Source of the DNA: Girardinichthys multiradiatus
Taxonomy: Eukaryota > Chordata > Actinopteri > Cyprinodontiformes > Goodeidae
Assembly: GCF_021462225.1 (NCBI RefSeq)
Contig: NC_061794.1
Span: forward strand, 43,338,914-43,402,913
Length of the DNA: 64,000 nt
Direction of reading: 5' to 3'
In this document: positions 1-11,711 of the stretch, one piece after another
Layout of the letters: each line of letters begins with the position of its first letter
Position numbering within the stretch: the first letter of the stretch is position 1
Notes under the pieces: generated by a model
Told to the model about the DNA's origin: nothing
The model's database searches: none
The model's input: the letters and a program-made list of their open reading frames with translations, nothing else
Position numbers and translations under genes: made by a program

Positions 1-722
1 GGTCTGGGGTGCCGTGTCAGCTGCTGGTGTTGGTCCACTGTGTTTTATCAAGGGCAGGGTCAATGCAGCTAGCTATCAGGAGATTTTGGAGCACTTCATG
101 CTTCCATCTGCTGAAAAGCTTTATGGAGATGAAGATTTCCTTTTTCAGCACGACCTGGCACCTGCTCACAGTGCCAAAACCACTGGTAAATGGTTTACTG
201 ACCATGGTATCACTGTGCTCAATTGGCCTGCCAACTCTCCTGACCTGAACCCCATAGAGAATCTGTGGGATATTGTGAAGAGAACGTTGAGAGACTCAAG
301 ACCCAACACTCTGGATGAGCTAAAGGCCGCTATCGAAGCATCCTGGGCCTCCATAAGACCTCAGCAGTGCCACAGGCTGATTGCCTCCATGCCACGCCGC
401 ATTGAAGCAGTCATTTCTGCAAAAGGATTCCCGACCAAGTATTGAGTGCATAACTGTACATGATTATTTGAAGGTTGACGTTTTTTGTATTAAAAACACT
501 TTTCTTTTATTGGTCGGATGAAATATGCTAATTTTGTGAGATAAGAATTTTGGGTTTTCATGAGCTGTATGCCAAAATCATCCGTATTAAGACAATGAAA
601 GACCTGAAATATTTCAGTTAGTGTGCAATGAATCTAAAATATATGAATGTTAAATTTTCATCATTACATTATGGAAAATAATGAACTTTATCACAATATG
701 CTAATTTTTTGAGAAGGACCTG
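1..722 (+). mobile_element. Tc1-like DNA transposon, copy A (cut by window edge)
   Basis: Right-hand part of a Tc1/mariner-superfamily element. It is nearly identical to the right half of the complete copy at 16550-18159: the window start matches about 17437 in that copy. It holds the transposase C-terminal half, then a terminal inverted repeat of about 200 bases ending in GAAGGACCTG, followed by the TA expected as target-site duplication at 723-724. The left half lies outside the window, so its integrity cannot be judged. Confidence 0.93.
2..445 (+). CDS. Tc1-like transposase, C-terminal part (partial at 5' end)
   Basis: Open from the window start to a TGA at 443-445. It encodes the second half of a DD34E transposase: the second catalytic Asp in QHDLAPAHS, then 34 residues, then the catalytic Glu in NPIENLW. 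The protein ends FPTKY as in the other two copies. No frameshift or stop is visible in the part present. The N-terminal helix-turn-helix region and first catalytic Asp are outside the window. Confidence 0.9.
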   Translation, partial: VWGAVSAAGVGPLCFIKGRVNAASYQEILEHFMLPSAEKLYGDEDFLFQHDLAPAHSAKTTGKWFTDHGITVLNWPANSPDLNPIENLWDIVKRTLRDSRPNTLDELKAAIEASWASIRPQQCHRLIASMPRRIEAVISAKGFPTKY

Positions 723-724
723 TA

Positions 725-1320
725 TGTAAATTATTTGCACACATTCAAATTCAACATTTGTAAATGGATGTCATCAAAATCATTTTATAAGGCTAATTGG
801 CAATAAAATACGATCAGTTTTAAGGTCAGAGTTCTATTTTTGTTCATGAGCCAGACCCATTTTACATTCGTTACTATCCTAAGGATGTTGCATTTAGCCA
901 TTGCCTTAAATGTAAAGTAAGTACAAAGTTTTGTGCAAATATATTCTGCAGTGTTTTGTAAAATAAAACTTTTCACATTGTAGCACCCCCTACTTTTAGA
1001 TATTTGCAAAATTGGGGATGCTACCCCAGAATTTAATTCAAATTCTTTAAATGAATCTCATCTAGATATCTGTATTATGTCTGAGAATTGCCCAACTTAA
1101 GTTTTAGCAAGCTGGCAATGAAACATAGTTTGTGCAAAGTCCTTATTTTACAAAACATAACAAAATCGCTCATTTTTATCCATTGCCTTCCTCTCTAGAT
1201 ATGACATTTACATTTCTGGATCATTCTGATTTAATCCAAGATTCAATAAATATTGAGTTTTTGACCATCAGATTTACAATTTAGAAGATTTTTTATCTTT
1301 TTTACAGCAATAGTGGTCTT
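725..1320. other. AT-rich sequence without recognised feature
   Basis: No gene, RNA or known repeat recognised. The short minus-strand ORF at 785-1009 has no family features and looks like chance. Confidence 0.5.
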
Positions 1321-1329
1321 AATTTTTCT

Positions 1330-1490
1330 TTTTTTTTTTTAAGGGAGCTGACAGGAAATGAAGTGGAGAAAAAGGGGGAAGACAAAGATCAACGGGCTAG
1401 GAGTTGATCTTCTAGGGAGGACTAAGGCCTCCCTAGATTTGTTGAGCTCTTTACCCCAGCACCACCGTCATGCCCCATGATTTAGAAGTT
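1330..1490. repeat. Possible short interspersed fish repeat
   Basis: An A/G-rich stretch (GAGAAAAAGGGGGAAGACAAA, then GGACTAAGGCCTCCCTA and CAGCACCACCGTCATGCCCC) resembles a widespread teleost repeat with tRNA-like sequence. Recognition is from memory, and ends and class cannot be set here. Confidence 0.35.
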
Positions 1491-1524
1491 TTAAGCCCAA
1501 AAGCATAGAACTTAGCAATAGTGC

Positions 1525-2094
1525 CACTAATTATTGTTTTTCTGAATCTGGCTCCCCTGCACGGCCTTGATGGCTGGCTATCTTCAACTTCTCCTGGAAG
1601 TTATGTAAACATGACGCTCTGCTCCCTCTGCCCCCTCCCTTCCCTGAGGACATCTGTGGACCTGCTCAGAACTTTGTGGCCAGTTGATGAACATTCCAAC
1701 GTACCATCAAGGACAATGGCCTCTGGGCCAGTGCTTCATGGACTTACTTGCACACACACACACATGCTCAAGATAATGCACCCCCTCACACCACCTTCAC
1801 CGTTCCCGGCATGCTGTTGTTTTGTAAACTTGTTGCTTCTTTGTGCTGAGGTTTTTTGCAATCTCAAACTGTATCCTGCTAAGGATAAAGTGTGAAATAT
1901 GATTTTTTCCCTCTACTTACCTAATGTGGTCTCTTTTCTCATCTAGCAAGGGCAGCGCCTGTGAGCGGGCAGCAAAGCCTCGGTGACCCGTCCCCCCCCT
2001 TGTCTTGTGTCATCATGTATGTTTGGATGAGTTGTACTGGAATTCTAATTTCCCCTCGGGGATCAATAAAGTATCTTTGAATTGAATTGAATTG
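1525..2094 (+). mobile_element. 5'-truncated LINE, 3' UTR and tail
   Basis: Non-coding 3' part of a non-LTR retrotransposon. It ends AATTTCCCCTCGGGGATCAA, then TAAAGTATC, and closes with a short GAATT repeat tail (about 2078-2094), the typical layout of fish LINE 3' ends with an AATAAA and a simple-repeat tail. A 124-codon ORF at 1521-1895 lies inside this UTR-like sequence and has no coding character. No reverse transcriptase remains. Confidence 0.65.
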
Positions 2095-3060
2095 TAATTA
2101 TTGGGGTGCAGTACAGTATTTTTGTATCTAAGTTATGGGTGCAAGAAAAAATTCTAGTTTTTCTCCAGTTAATGTTGCAGTATGAGTTTTGTTCACGAAA
2201 GAAAAACTACGAGCAACTACAATAAAGTTCCATTCTCCCCTGGATGCAAGGAAACCCCTGCCTCCATGGGCTTGAACCCCTGCTGAAGTTCAAACAAGCA
2301 ATACACATGTAAAATGTAAAAAATCTCAGATAAACAGAACAAAGATAATGAAACAAAATAGAAAAATATTTTACTTGAAAAAAGCTGAAGAAATTAAGGA
2401 AATTCATGTGGAAAAGGGAAAACAATGTTTTCTTCCATTTTTATCTACCTACAGAAACCATACAATGGCTGTTTGTGGAAAACAAGCTCAGTGAACTTTG
2501 TTCTTAGTCTGAAAATGTATTTTTGTCTGCCGAACATTTCTGACCTCAACAAACCCAGACAATGTTTGGCTCTTCCAGTTTGTGGGTCTGAGCGGTGCCA
2601 ACTGGCAGTGACTGATCCAAATGTGATTCAGAATAAGAGACCACTAATACCCAAATCTTTTTCCAGGACAAAATTTGACACATGCTAAATAAAATGCAAA
2701 GCAACTCCAGAAGCGCTTGTCTGAGGTTTAGGCTCCATGTGTGGCTGAAAGTTTCCCATCACCAACTGGCAGACTCAGGCACCTCTGTAGGTAATCTTTC
2801 CCTGCTGGGCGAGTCAGATAGGAAAAATAATGCGATCTGTTCACTCATGATGTTCATGGTCAATCTGGCCTATGGTGAGTCATTATTCCAGTAGAGGTGT
2901 ATCCTGCATTTTATGGTCATTACTGACCAGTTCCATCTGAGAAAGGGTGTGGAGAAAATGTTACAATAGATGCCTAAATATGAATTTTTGACCTGATACA
3001 GTAGCTCAAAATGACCATACCACACTATTATTATAAAATGTAAAACAGATGTTTATTTAG
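2095..3060. other. Unassigned sequence
   Basis: No supported gene or repeat. ORFs of 70-87 codons at 2207-2894 lack domains, and I regard them as chance. Confidence 0.45.
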
Positions 3061-4459
3061 TTTGAATTCAGTTGAATTCAGTTTATTTATATAGCGTCTA
3101 TTCACAAAACATGTCGTCTCAAGGCACTTCACAAAGTCAATTCACAAAGTCAATTCAGTCAAATTATATAAATTCCAAGTCAAGAACATATTTTGTAATT
3201 TATCGTTATGAAACAGTGCAGTCAAATTCAGTTTATTATTCAAAGTGGATTAAATTGTTTTAAGGAAACCCAGCTGATTGCACTGAGTCAATGACTTCCG
3301 GCATTCACTCCTCCTGGATGAGCATGTAGTGACAGTTGACAGTCGCTTGCATTGTGTTGTTGACTTTGCAGCAATTCCTCATACTGAGCATGCATACAGC
3401 AACAGTGGAACAGAAAACTCCCATTTAAGAGGAAGAAACCTTCAGCAAAAGGCTTAGTGTGAGTGGCCATCTGTCAAGACCAACTGGGGGTTTGAGAGAA
3501 CAGAGCATACACACAAAAGAACACAAAAGCGCTGATCCAGGAGTACTTTTAATATGAAAGAAAAGTAAACAATTAAAGGCAGTGGTAGTTTCTACATTGG
3601 TTTCATCCAGGATGGAAAAACAGCTAAGCAGATAAACTCAGTTTTCAAGTCTAGAGTATGAAAGAGAGCACATAAGGTAAGTCACAGCAAAAACTCATCC
3701 AGTAGCTATATCTAGGAGAGACAGTATTAAACACTGAAAGATAGGACCAAGAGTATCAGCTATAGAAGAACATGAAGTTGTTGGCATCAGTTGCTCAGCC
3801 GATGACCCTCTCCAGGAAGGTGTCACAGCTTAAGACAGCCAGGCCAGGTGGAAAAAACAGAGAGAGAACATAAAGTTAAAAGCTGAAATAACAGCAAATA
3901 TTACAAAATTGGAGAGTAGTAGGAGAATGTAGCAGAGTGGGGGAAAGTTGTCATTATTTCCTCCAGCTGCCTTAACCTATAGCAGCATAACTACAGAGAT
4001 AGCTCAGGATAACCTAAGCAACTCAAACTGGGAGTTGGTTCAACAGGAGAGGATCCTGATAACTAGAGGATCTGCCTCCCATTCTACTTCTAGAGACTCT
4101 AGGAACCACCAGTAAACCTGCAGTCTGAGAACGAAATGCTCTGTTAGGAACATATGGAACAATCAGTTCTCTGATGTATGATGGAGCTAGATCATTAAAG
4201 GCTTTAAATGTGAGAAGGAAAGTTTTAATTTTATTCTGAATTTAACAGAGATCTTATGAATGGAAGCTGAGATAGGGGAAATATGATCTCTCATTTGATC
4301 AGAACTCTTGCTCTTGTGGATATCCTGATAGTAAAGAACTACAGTAGTCCAGCCTTGAAGTAACAAATTCATGGGTTAGTTTTTCAGGTCCTTCCTGGAT
4401 AGAATATTTCTAATTTTGGCAACATTCCAGAGGTGAAAGAAGGAAATCCTAAAAAAAAC

Positions 4460-4905
4460 TGTGTCGAGGAAAGTTTTAGTGCCTTGGTTTAAGTGCCCCA
4501 GTTTATGACCTAATACTCAACAAAACCTGATAAAATATTCACTCCCCCTCCCATTCCCACCTACTGCAGTAGTAATTCCTGTCAGAGTTCAGGATAGCTG
4601 GCTTGTGTAGTCTAAGATGAGGCCACTCTGTGATTGGAATTCTGTCAACATGTCTGGGGGAGAATTACAACAGGCTTTACCTCTGTCATTCCTAAGTGAG
4701 CCCTGTTTTCATGAGGATTACTTTGAACACGTGTCTGCTGTTATAAGAGAGTTCTCTTACTTTGTCCAGTCAGAACAGATGAGGTGCACCTTTTGAACAC
4801 GTCTGCTCAGTGTAAGACCGTTCTCCCTTGTCAAGATAATAATAAAGCTGATTGAGTAACAACCATCAATCTCATTCATTGGTAAAACCTGATTTTACTA
4901 TAACA
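4460..4905 (+). mobile_element. Putative solo LTR inserted in L2-like LINE
   Basis: About 440 bases interrupt the LINE: sequence homologous to the LINE stops after about 4455 and resumes at CATGTTTAATATGGGATTTA (4906). The insert starts TGTCGAGG, ends CTATAACA (TG...CA), and carries AATAATAAAG near its 3' end, as LTRs do. Flanks give no clean target duplication (ACTG against CATG at best), and no gag or pol sequence adjoins. The family is not identified. It could instead be another kind of insertion. Confidence 0.45.
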
Positions 4906-5092
4906 CATGTTTAATATGGGATTTAAAGGACATGTCCTGGTCAAAAATAAAGGTTTTTACTTTATTACCGGAGGTCCATTTTATGCTGTCCACATTAATT
5001 GATTGACTAAGCAGTTTCTTTTTTAAGGACTCCAGTCCAAAGGCAACAACTTCTGTCTTTTCTGAATTTAGAAGCAGAAAATTTAAAGTCAT
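4898..5092 (-). pseudogene. LINE ORF2 fragment downstream of RT
   Basis: Minus-strand fragment with LNFLLLNSEKTEVVAFG and FIFDQDMSFKSHIKHVL, the region that follows the RT catalytic core in L2/CR1-like elements (consensus LNSDKTEV and DQDMSFxxHI). It is out of frame with the RT piece at 5222-5683 and is bounded downstream by the LTR-like insertion. Confidence 0.75.
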
Positions 5093-5175
5093 CCAAGTTT
5101 TTATGTCTTCAAGACATGCCTCTAGTCTATCTTACTGTTTGGATTCATAGGATTTATGGATAAATAAAACTATCA

Positions 5176-5683
5176 TCAGCATAATGGTGGACATTTATCC
5201 CATGCTGCCTGATAATTTTACCTATTGGAAGCATATATATATAGTAAAGAAAATTGGTCCAAGCACTGAACCCTGTGGTACTCCACAAGTAACCCTGGGG
5301 TTTGAAGATGATTTGTCATTTACATGAACAAAATGGAATCTGTCAGACAAATAGGATTTAAACCAGCCTAGCGCTGTTCCCTTGATCCCTACAGCATGTT
5401 CCAGCCTTTCTAAGACAATATTGTGATCGACTGGATCAAATGAGGCACTGAGATCTAACAGAACCAGTACAGACATAAGTCCATTATCTAAGGCCATATG
5501 AATATGATTGGTGACGTTTACTAGTGCTGTTTCAGTGCTATGATGAGCCCTGAAACCTAACTGAATTTCTTCAGACAGATCCTTACTGTATGAATGCTCA
5601 CGCACTTGATTAGCAACTATTTTCTTAAGAATTTTAGATAACAACTGAAGATTGGATATAGGTCTGTAATTAATCTTGATCAA
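5176..5683 (-). pseudogene. L2-like LINE reverse transcriptase fragment
   Basis: Minus-strand RT core. It shows NYRPISNLQLLSKILKKIVA, FRAHHSTETALV, motif A as LLDLSASFD, and VPQGSVLGP. The YADD box is encoded near 5176-5190 but in a different frame after a stop. An intact ORF2 would be several times longer. Non-functional. Confidence 0.85.
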
Positions 5684-5783
5684 GAAAGGGTTTCATAAGT
5701 AAAGGTTTATTTACAGCAACCTCAGAGCCTGTAGTACATATCAATTTACTAAGGATAAATTAATCATATCTAATTATGGGTTT

Positions 5784-6515
5784 TTTGTGTGAAACTGCAC
5801 AAGAAAGACCACAGCTGATTAATCATTTCGTCATGTTATATTTATGGAACATTTACATTTTTTAAGTGAACTAAAAATGCCCAAAATCTAGAACTGAGAC
5901 ATGATTTAATGCAGTCTTGCCTTTCAGCCAGAGACTAAATACAGGAATCATAAAAATTCCACAAACCAAAAGTATAAAAATGTCTCTTCACAGACATGCA
6001 AAACCACAAAGTGGAAACTGTAACAGCAAGGAATTTAGATATTTGATTTGGAATGATAATATGACTAATGTGCCAAGATGTAGTCCAGATGTGAGTCGTT
6101 GGTGGGAAACAAGCACACACAGGCTCACCACAGAGGATTCCAAATGAGATTCTTCATACAGCTGCAAAAATGTTTTTCATAAAAATTACACCTGGATTCC
6201 AGTCATTCCACCCCAATGTGCGAAAGTCCCAAGGTGTTGCCAGAGAAACACCCACAGCAGACGATAGTGACACCAAGCTGTCCAAAGGTCACCTCCTGAC
6301 ATTTAGAGGTGAAAGATCACTTCTGTGTTAACAGAGCCCATTCATCCCCACTAGAATGTAGAGACAAATGTTGACATAAGATCAGCTGCTACTGGACTAG
6401 TGCAGGTTCATGGTCCAAGCAAGGAATTACAGAGGCACTAAATTTCAGACAGGGAAGTGTGTGGTGTAAAGCATTGAAAAGGGAGGGGTGGTCAAACTAT
6501 TTAAATCTGGTTGTA
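5784..6515. other. Unassigned sequence
   Basis: No gene or known repeat seen. The overlapping ORFs at 5917-6147 (plus) and 5935-6120 (minus) have no recognisable features. Confidence 0.4.
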
Positions 6516-6518
6516 TTG

Positions 6519-6847
6519 TCAAGAAATGTTCTTGAAGTGGACCCAAAAAACATTTAATGAAAAAAGGACAATAACTTAAACAGCAAGCATGAGGAGAACA
6601 AGGCATGGAGTTAGGGCAAAAACAAGCATTAACATGAGCAGGCAGTGCATGAACTGAAACCTTATAGTCCAGTGGCGAGGCAGAGACTGGAGAAAGCATA
6701 AATAATGCAGCACACTGGTGAAACAGGGAGACTAACAGGCATGACACAGGTGGATTGAATCAGCTAGATTGCATAGTTGCTATGGCTGAGTGAGACACAT
6801 GAATGAGGTAATCAGAGATCCAAAAAACAACCTAACATGGTATGACA
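6519..6847 (-). mobile_element. TGTCA/TGACA-ended interspersed repeat, member 1
   Basis: About 330 bases beginning TGTCAAGAAATG and ending GGTATGACA on the plus strand. On the minus strand the body reads as C/T-rich sequence, then CATTAAATGTTTTTTGGGTCC near the end, a layout shared with members at about 7630-8095 and 32730-33052. The terminal TG...CA suggests LTRs or a non-autonomous transposon. The class is unresolved and no coding sequence is present. Confidence 0.5.
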
Positions 6848-6849
6848 GT

Positions 6850-7625
6850 GATCCAAGAGAAACAAAATAAGGAAGACTATATTTATTTTTTTGTGTCTCA
6901 TGTGATCTTTGATAATTTATGATCAATGTTGTGCCAGTTCACTCTTATTAAGAACTAGTTATGAGTTCAATTTAGCATTTAGCATATTGATGAAGGTACG
7001 TTTGTATGATAAACCCAATCAGTGGCCCCATTTTTTTGATGCCTTTTTTCTAGGACCCTTTAGTCAGAAGTGCCGTTTGATCTGATGTCCGAGGATGTTT
7101 ACCTGAGACCTGAGGATGTGGTAAAATTCACTGTGCATGTGATAACTACCAGTGTGTCAAAACAAATCTTGAACTGTTAATGATTGAATATTCTGATTAG
7201 GTGCGAATCATTACATATCATAAGTACTGAAATGTAATGGATGTGAAATAGAGAGTTCTGTTGAGATTTATCAGAAAGACCCTGTAGTGCGACACAATGC
7301 ATGATAGCAGACAAAAATGTTTGCATTTTTATGTATAAATTCTGCGTGTTAAATTAAACTATGGTCATAAAAGTAGAATAAGTTGAAAACCTTCACAATG
7401 TTTTAGAGAGTCAGAAATCCTCACACATTAGGTAAATCCTAAAAAAAAAACCCAAGAACTTAAATTATGATTTTGCAAAAAACTGTGCAAGGTATAAAAA
7501 TACCAATTTAGTCAGAAAAGCCGTTTCCACGAACCCTTTAGACTTTAATTCCATTGCAGAGTTCTGTCATTGTTCAAAATAATTGTTTTGCCATTTTTGG
7601 CAGTTTGTAAACACAGTATGACTTT
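6850..7625. other. AT-rich unassigned sequence
   Basis: Nothing beyond A/T-rich spacer is recognised here. Confidence 0.4.
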
Positions 7626-7629
7626 AGCT

Positions 7630-8095
7630 TTGGTTGGACCAACGTGCAGATCAACATTTGGGAGACACATGGTGAGTTGCAGAGTTAGTTTATTAAGGAT
7701 AAAGATTAAGCAGAGAATGTCCAAACATAGAAACACAGGCATGAATTCAGACATGGAGCTGATGGGAAACAGCAGGAACTAGTCATGAACAATGAAAACC
7801 ATAGAGTAAAAATTCTGAGGTAGGGAGGAGAATGGACCAATGAACAAAGAGAGCTAACTGGGAGAAATCGGGAGCATCTGGTGACAGGGGAAAGCAGAGC
7901 AACAGAAGGAGGGAAGCTAATTAACACAGATGGGCAGGGAATCCAGGGAAGTAATAGAAACATCTAAATGCAAGAATAAATCATGGATTTAAAGTACAAT
8001 GAATAAACTAAAATAACAGCAACAAAACAGGGAAGAGTGAAAAACAGACCAGAACTCAAAACGAACACCTATCAGATGTAGATCCTGACATTAAC
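7630..8095 (-). mobile_element. TGTCA/TGACA-ended interspersed repeat, member 2
   Basis: Same class as 6519-6847. The minus strand begins TGTCAGGATCTACATC (at about 8095) and runs through C/T-rich sequence to CTTAATAAACTAACTCTGC and GTTGGTCC near 7630. The AATAAA close to the downstream end fits an LTR-like or Pol II-transcribed repeat. No protein is supported. Confidence 0.5.
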
Positions 8096-9895
8096 AGTTT
8101 TTTAATGTTATGGATGAGAACTAAAATCACCTGGAGACATGTAAATTCATCAAATAAGGATACTAGGATGCACAAGGATCTTTCCATAATTATGATTTAT
8201 GGAGCTTTGTACAAAATGTTTATTCATAATGCTGTTTATTTGCATAGATATCTAAATTTACTGAATTTAATTTATGGAGGAATATTATTCGTTAATTTCT
8301 GTGTGTAAGTGCATTTGGTAGTTGGAAAACTTAAAAACAGTGACCGAAATGTACCCTACATGTTTTTCTTCCTTTAGCCAACAACGTAATGCTTATGTGT
8401 GAAAATGTTCTCATTCTATTAGGTTTAAAACATACTTTATTACATTGTTGGCTTTATGACATGAAAAATGGCCAAATGTATGACAACACTGACAAATATT
8501 GTCACTGGCTGTTATTACACTATAGCATGCTGCACAACCCTTCATAAAATGTTCATCACACAATTTAAGGAAATGTTTTTTTTTTCTTTGTACTGTGGTC
8601 TAGCCCAGCTTTTACAGTAATAAGATTCATAGATCATCATGTACATTTGCTCTGCTCTGAAAAGAACCGAATACCAGTTGACACTGGTTCACTTACCTAG
8701 AAGACAACTCTGCTTACAGACTCTTAAACTCCAGAATTAGCTCCAATAAAGACTAATAAAGTTTTCTTTCTTTATGGGAACTAGCTTTCTGCCATATTAC
8801 ATGCTTTTGAACTGGACTGAACTCATAAACCATACTCAGATATTTTGCTGTCCCAGTGGGCTTCATCCTGGCCTGTTTTTGACTGACCCCAGGTTTCAAA
8901 AGTGTTTGTAGAGAGCTAACTGAAGTGGCAGAAAGCAAAAATATCCTGAGTTTATTGACACACCTAAACCAACAGCAAATCCATTCCTAGCTTCACTTAC
9001 TAAAAATAAAACCAAACAAATAAATACGAAACAACCCCTTAATTCAAGAGCAAACCTGTACAGTACACAGTGAGTACGTTTTCAGCAGAGACAGGTGCCA
9101 ACTTCAATTAGAGGAGAGACAAAATCCACAGACACTGCAGACATGTGAGGCACAGGAGGGTCAATTGAATCACAGACATGGCTCTGGCTGGGTCACTGTA
9201 CTACTGAAAATGAAACCATTCAAAAAGAATGAAGAATGAACATGTAAACAACTACTTCAGTAAATTATTCTGCAGATTTCATCCCACATGCATCACTGGC
9301 AAAGTGAAATATTGCAAAATCTTCAAGCAATAACACCAGCAGCGTTTTATTTTGGGGAGAATTGAGTTTAGCTGAGAGCAAATGTGAGATAAACCGTTTC
9401 AGACATGCTTGAGTTCTCCAGAGCTGAATTACTGGTGGAAAAACTGACTAGTGGATGAAACTGCAGCCACTGAATGTGTGGGAAAGTCAGAATACAGTTT
9501 CACTTTCTGTAACAGCTGTTGTGAGACAGAATGAAAGAGGACATTATGTCCATCCACAAAGTTTGGAGAATTAGTTTTCTCTGAGTGCTGTGAGAGAGAA
9601 AAAACACTGCAGTACTCAAACACTTGTTTATCTTGTTTAATTCTGGTATTTTGACTTACAGGCCAGCTAGAAGATTTTCTCTAAAATGATAAAAAATGAG
9701 AATTAGTTTATCTTGAGAGCTGTGATCATGCCTCTGACTTTGAAACGTTCTTCCTCAGTGTTTGATATACTTATACTATAAATAAATGCTTTTTGTTTTC
9801 TGTAAGAATACTTATTTAAGCAAAAGAGTAACAGTTCTACACAGCAGAAGAAGCCGACAATAAAACTAGATCGTGAAAAATCAAATCAGAAGATC
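8096..9895. other. Unassigned sequence
   Basis: About 1.8 kb with no recognised gene, RNA or repeat. The small ORFs here (60-67 codons) look random. Confidence 0.4.
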
Positions 9896-9899
9896 AGTT

Positions 9900-10340
9900 A
9901 AATCTGAATAAGCTTTATTTGGCAGATTTGTAACATTGGTTCCACTTTGCTCTCAGTAAAAACAATTTAAATATAAAAATATAAGAAAGGGAATAAAAAT
10001 ACATGTTTTTTAGTTTTTTTAGTAAATATGTATGTGTACTGTGTTTTTACAAGAGGCTGGTTTTTGCAAACAGTGCTTTGCAGTGCTGCCATGAAGGTAA
10101 AAGTCTAAACAGTTTGTGTCCAGGATGTGTGGGGTCTGCAGAGATGTTAGCTGCCGTTTTCCTTACTCTAGACCTGGATGGAGGAAATGACCGCCTTAAT
10201 GATTAATGATCCACAGAAAGTAGAATCTCTGCTGGGCCTTCTTACCAACAGTGTCTATGTGTGAGGACCAGCTCAGGTTCCGAGATAGCTTGGTTCCTAG
10301 GAACCAGAAGTCTTGTACTTCTAACATGCAATGAGGATCA
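9900..10340 (-). mobile_element. LINE remnant, ORF2 C-terminal region and 3' end
   Basis: On the minus strand, 10330-10215 reads FWFLGTKLSRNLSWSSH, then DTVGKKAQQRFYFL. This is the well-known segment after the RT core of fish LINE ORF2 proteins (usual form FLGTxLSxxLSW...VKKAQQRLxFLRxL). The downstream part has stops and deletions. An AATAAAGCTTATT motif near 9905-9917 marks the 3' end. Confidence 0.65.
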
Positions 10341-10344
10341 AGGA

Positions 10345-11565
10345 TATTTTCCTCTAAAATAAATACAACTCCTGGTTTTTACCAGATAACTTTACAGGTG
10401 AATGTTTTCAAAAAGTTTAGATATAGAGCCCTCTAGTGGTCAACTTTGATTTAAATTGCAAATTGTCAGACCTGCTTCAGTTTTAGGATGGGTTCAGGAT
10501 GTTATTGTTCATCCTGGTTGTGGTTGTGCTGATTCACTCGCATGAATTAGAGTACATACATGCCTCCCTCAATGTTTACTTTGTTGAAGGGCAAATTCCA
10601 AGTGGACATTAGTGATATACTGCACCAGCAGCACAACTCCAAATGAAAAAATGTTGTGGTCATATAGTAAATGAAAAAAAGGTAATGTAGTAAATGCAAA
10701 AAAGACAGAAATTCAGTACTTTTAAAATTTACTTTGACTTCTGTTTTTTTTGCCAACAGAATAACACAAATCATATCTGCTCTGGTGTTTTCCTCTGCCT
10801 CAGCTGCTCCACATATCCCCTGATTGCCCTGCCTTCTCTCTGCCTCAGCTGTATTCATTCTTTCTGATTAGCTCTTCTGCTTTGCTTGTTATTTCTCTAC
10901 GCTGCCTCAGTGTATATAAACTCATTGGTTCTCTGTGCTCTCCGCTGGATCCTTCCCGTTGACTTCATGCTTCTCTGTTCCCAGAGCTTAAAGGATTTTA
11001 ATTTCATTTGTGTCTTTTTGTGTTTTTTTGTCAAGTAGCCTAGCCTATATGCTCTGTCATTTCATGGCATATGATATGTTGTTGTCTCTATAAGATGCTG
11101 TTTCAACTAAGATATGAAATGAAACATTGCAAATTGAAAGATTTGATTAAAAACTTATCAGAAGCCTACTTTCTAAAAAAAAAAAAAAAAAAACTCATTG
11201 AAATATAATTGGGACGACCAACCCCCGTTATGTACACAATGTATTTGGCGATGTTTACCTTTTTAAGCAAATTTCTCTAGAGAAGGATAAAGTTACGCTA
11301 TTCCAGAGTAACCGGACATTTTAGGCTTCCATTGCACATTGAAATAGTAATGACTGAGCATTGCATTGTATTAGAATTTAAATGAGTTTAAAAGTTTGAC
11401 AACCAACCCCGTTTTCCCCCACCCGGGTAAATTTGTATAAAAATGTGCCCTTTTAATGCAATAGAAAAGGGGCTAACAACTGGACAATCATCACTTTGCG
11501 GCCATATCCCTTTTAGTGATCTTATAGAATACTAAAATTTTCTGAGAAACTGAATTTGGGTTTTT
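10345..11565. other. Mixed sequence with poly(A) tract and possible repeat piece
   Basis: About 10770-11040 is C/T-rich and ends TTAAAGGATTTTAATTTC, resembling the class at 6519 and 7630, but without clear ends. A run of 19 A lies at 11175-11193. The sequence after it (to about 11520) is not recognised. Confidence 0.35.
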
Positions 11566-11569
11566 ATTT

Positions 11570-11708
11570 TCTGTAATTAACATAAATAAGAACTGAAATA
11601 TAACTTTTTGTGTAATGAATCTATACAATATGAATTAATTTTTTTTTATAGATTTATAAAAACATAAACTTTTCAACTATATTCTAATTTATTAAACTGA
11701 GCCTGTAA
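11570..11708 (+). mobile_element. Tc1-like terminal inverted repeat remnant
   Basis: AACTGAAATATAAC, TGTGTAATGAATCTATACAA and a final CTAATTTATTAAACTGAGCC then TGTA match the right-end inverted repeat of a Tc1-like family whose tip reads CTAATTTATTGAGATGCACC. It is a different subfamily from the 1.6-kb copies. No transposase is attached. Confidence 0.55.
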
Positions 11709-11711
11709 TTA

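Larger units (their letters stand above)
3064..5783 (-). mobile_element. L2-like LINE remnant (copy 1)
   Basis: Decayed non-LTR retrotransposon read on the minus strand. The plus strand opens with its reversed 3' end (ATTCAGTTTATTTATATAGC at about 3075) and reads back through a long 3' UTR, the ORF2 C-terminus (about 4020-4380) and the reverse transcriptase (about 4898-5700). A 440-base LTR-like insertion at about 4460-4905 splits it. The same family recurs at 14062-15567. Frameshifts and stops show it is dead. Confidence 0.8.

Noticed and set aside
1521..1895. 124-codon ORF as a gene
   Set aside because: Lies within the 3' UTR-like part of a truncated LINE and has no protein features.
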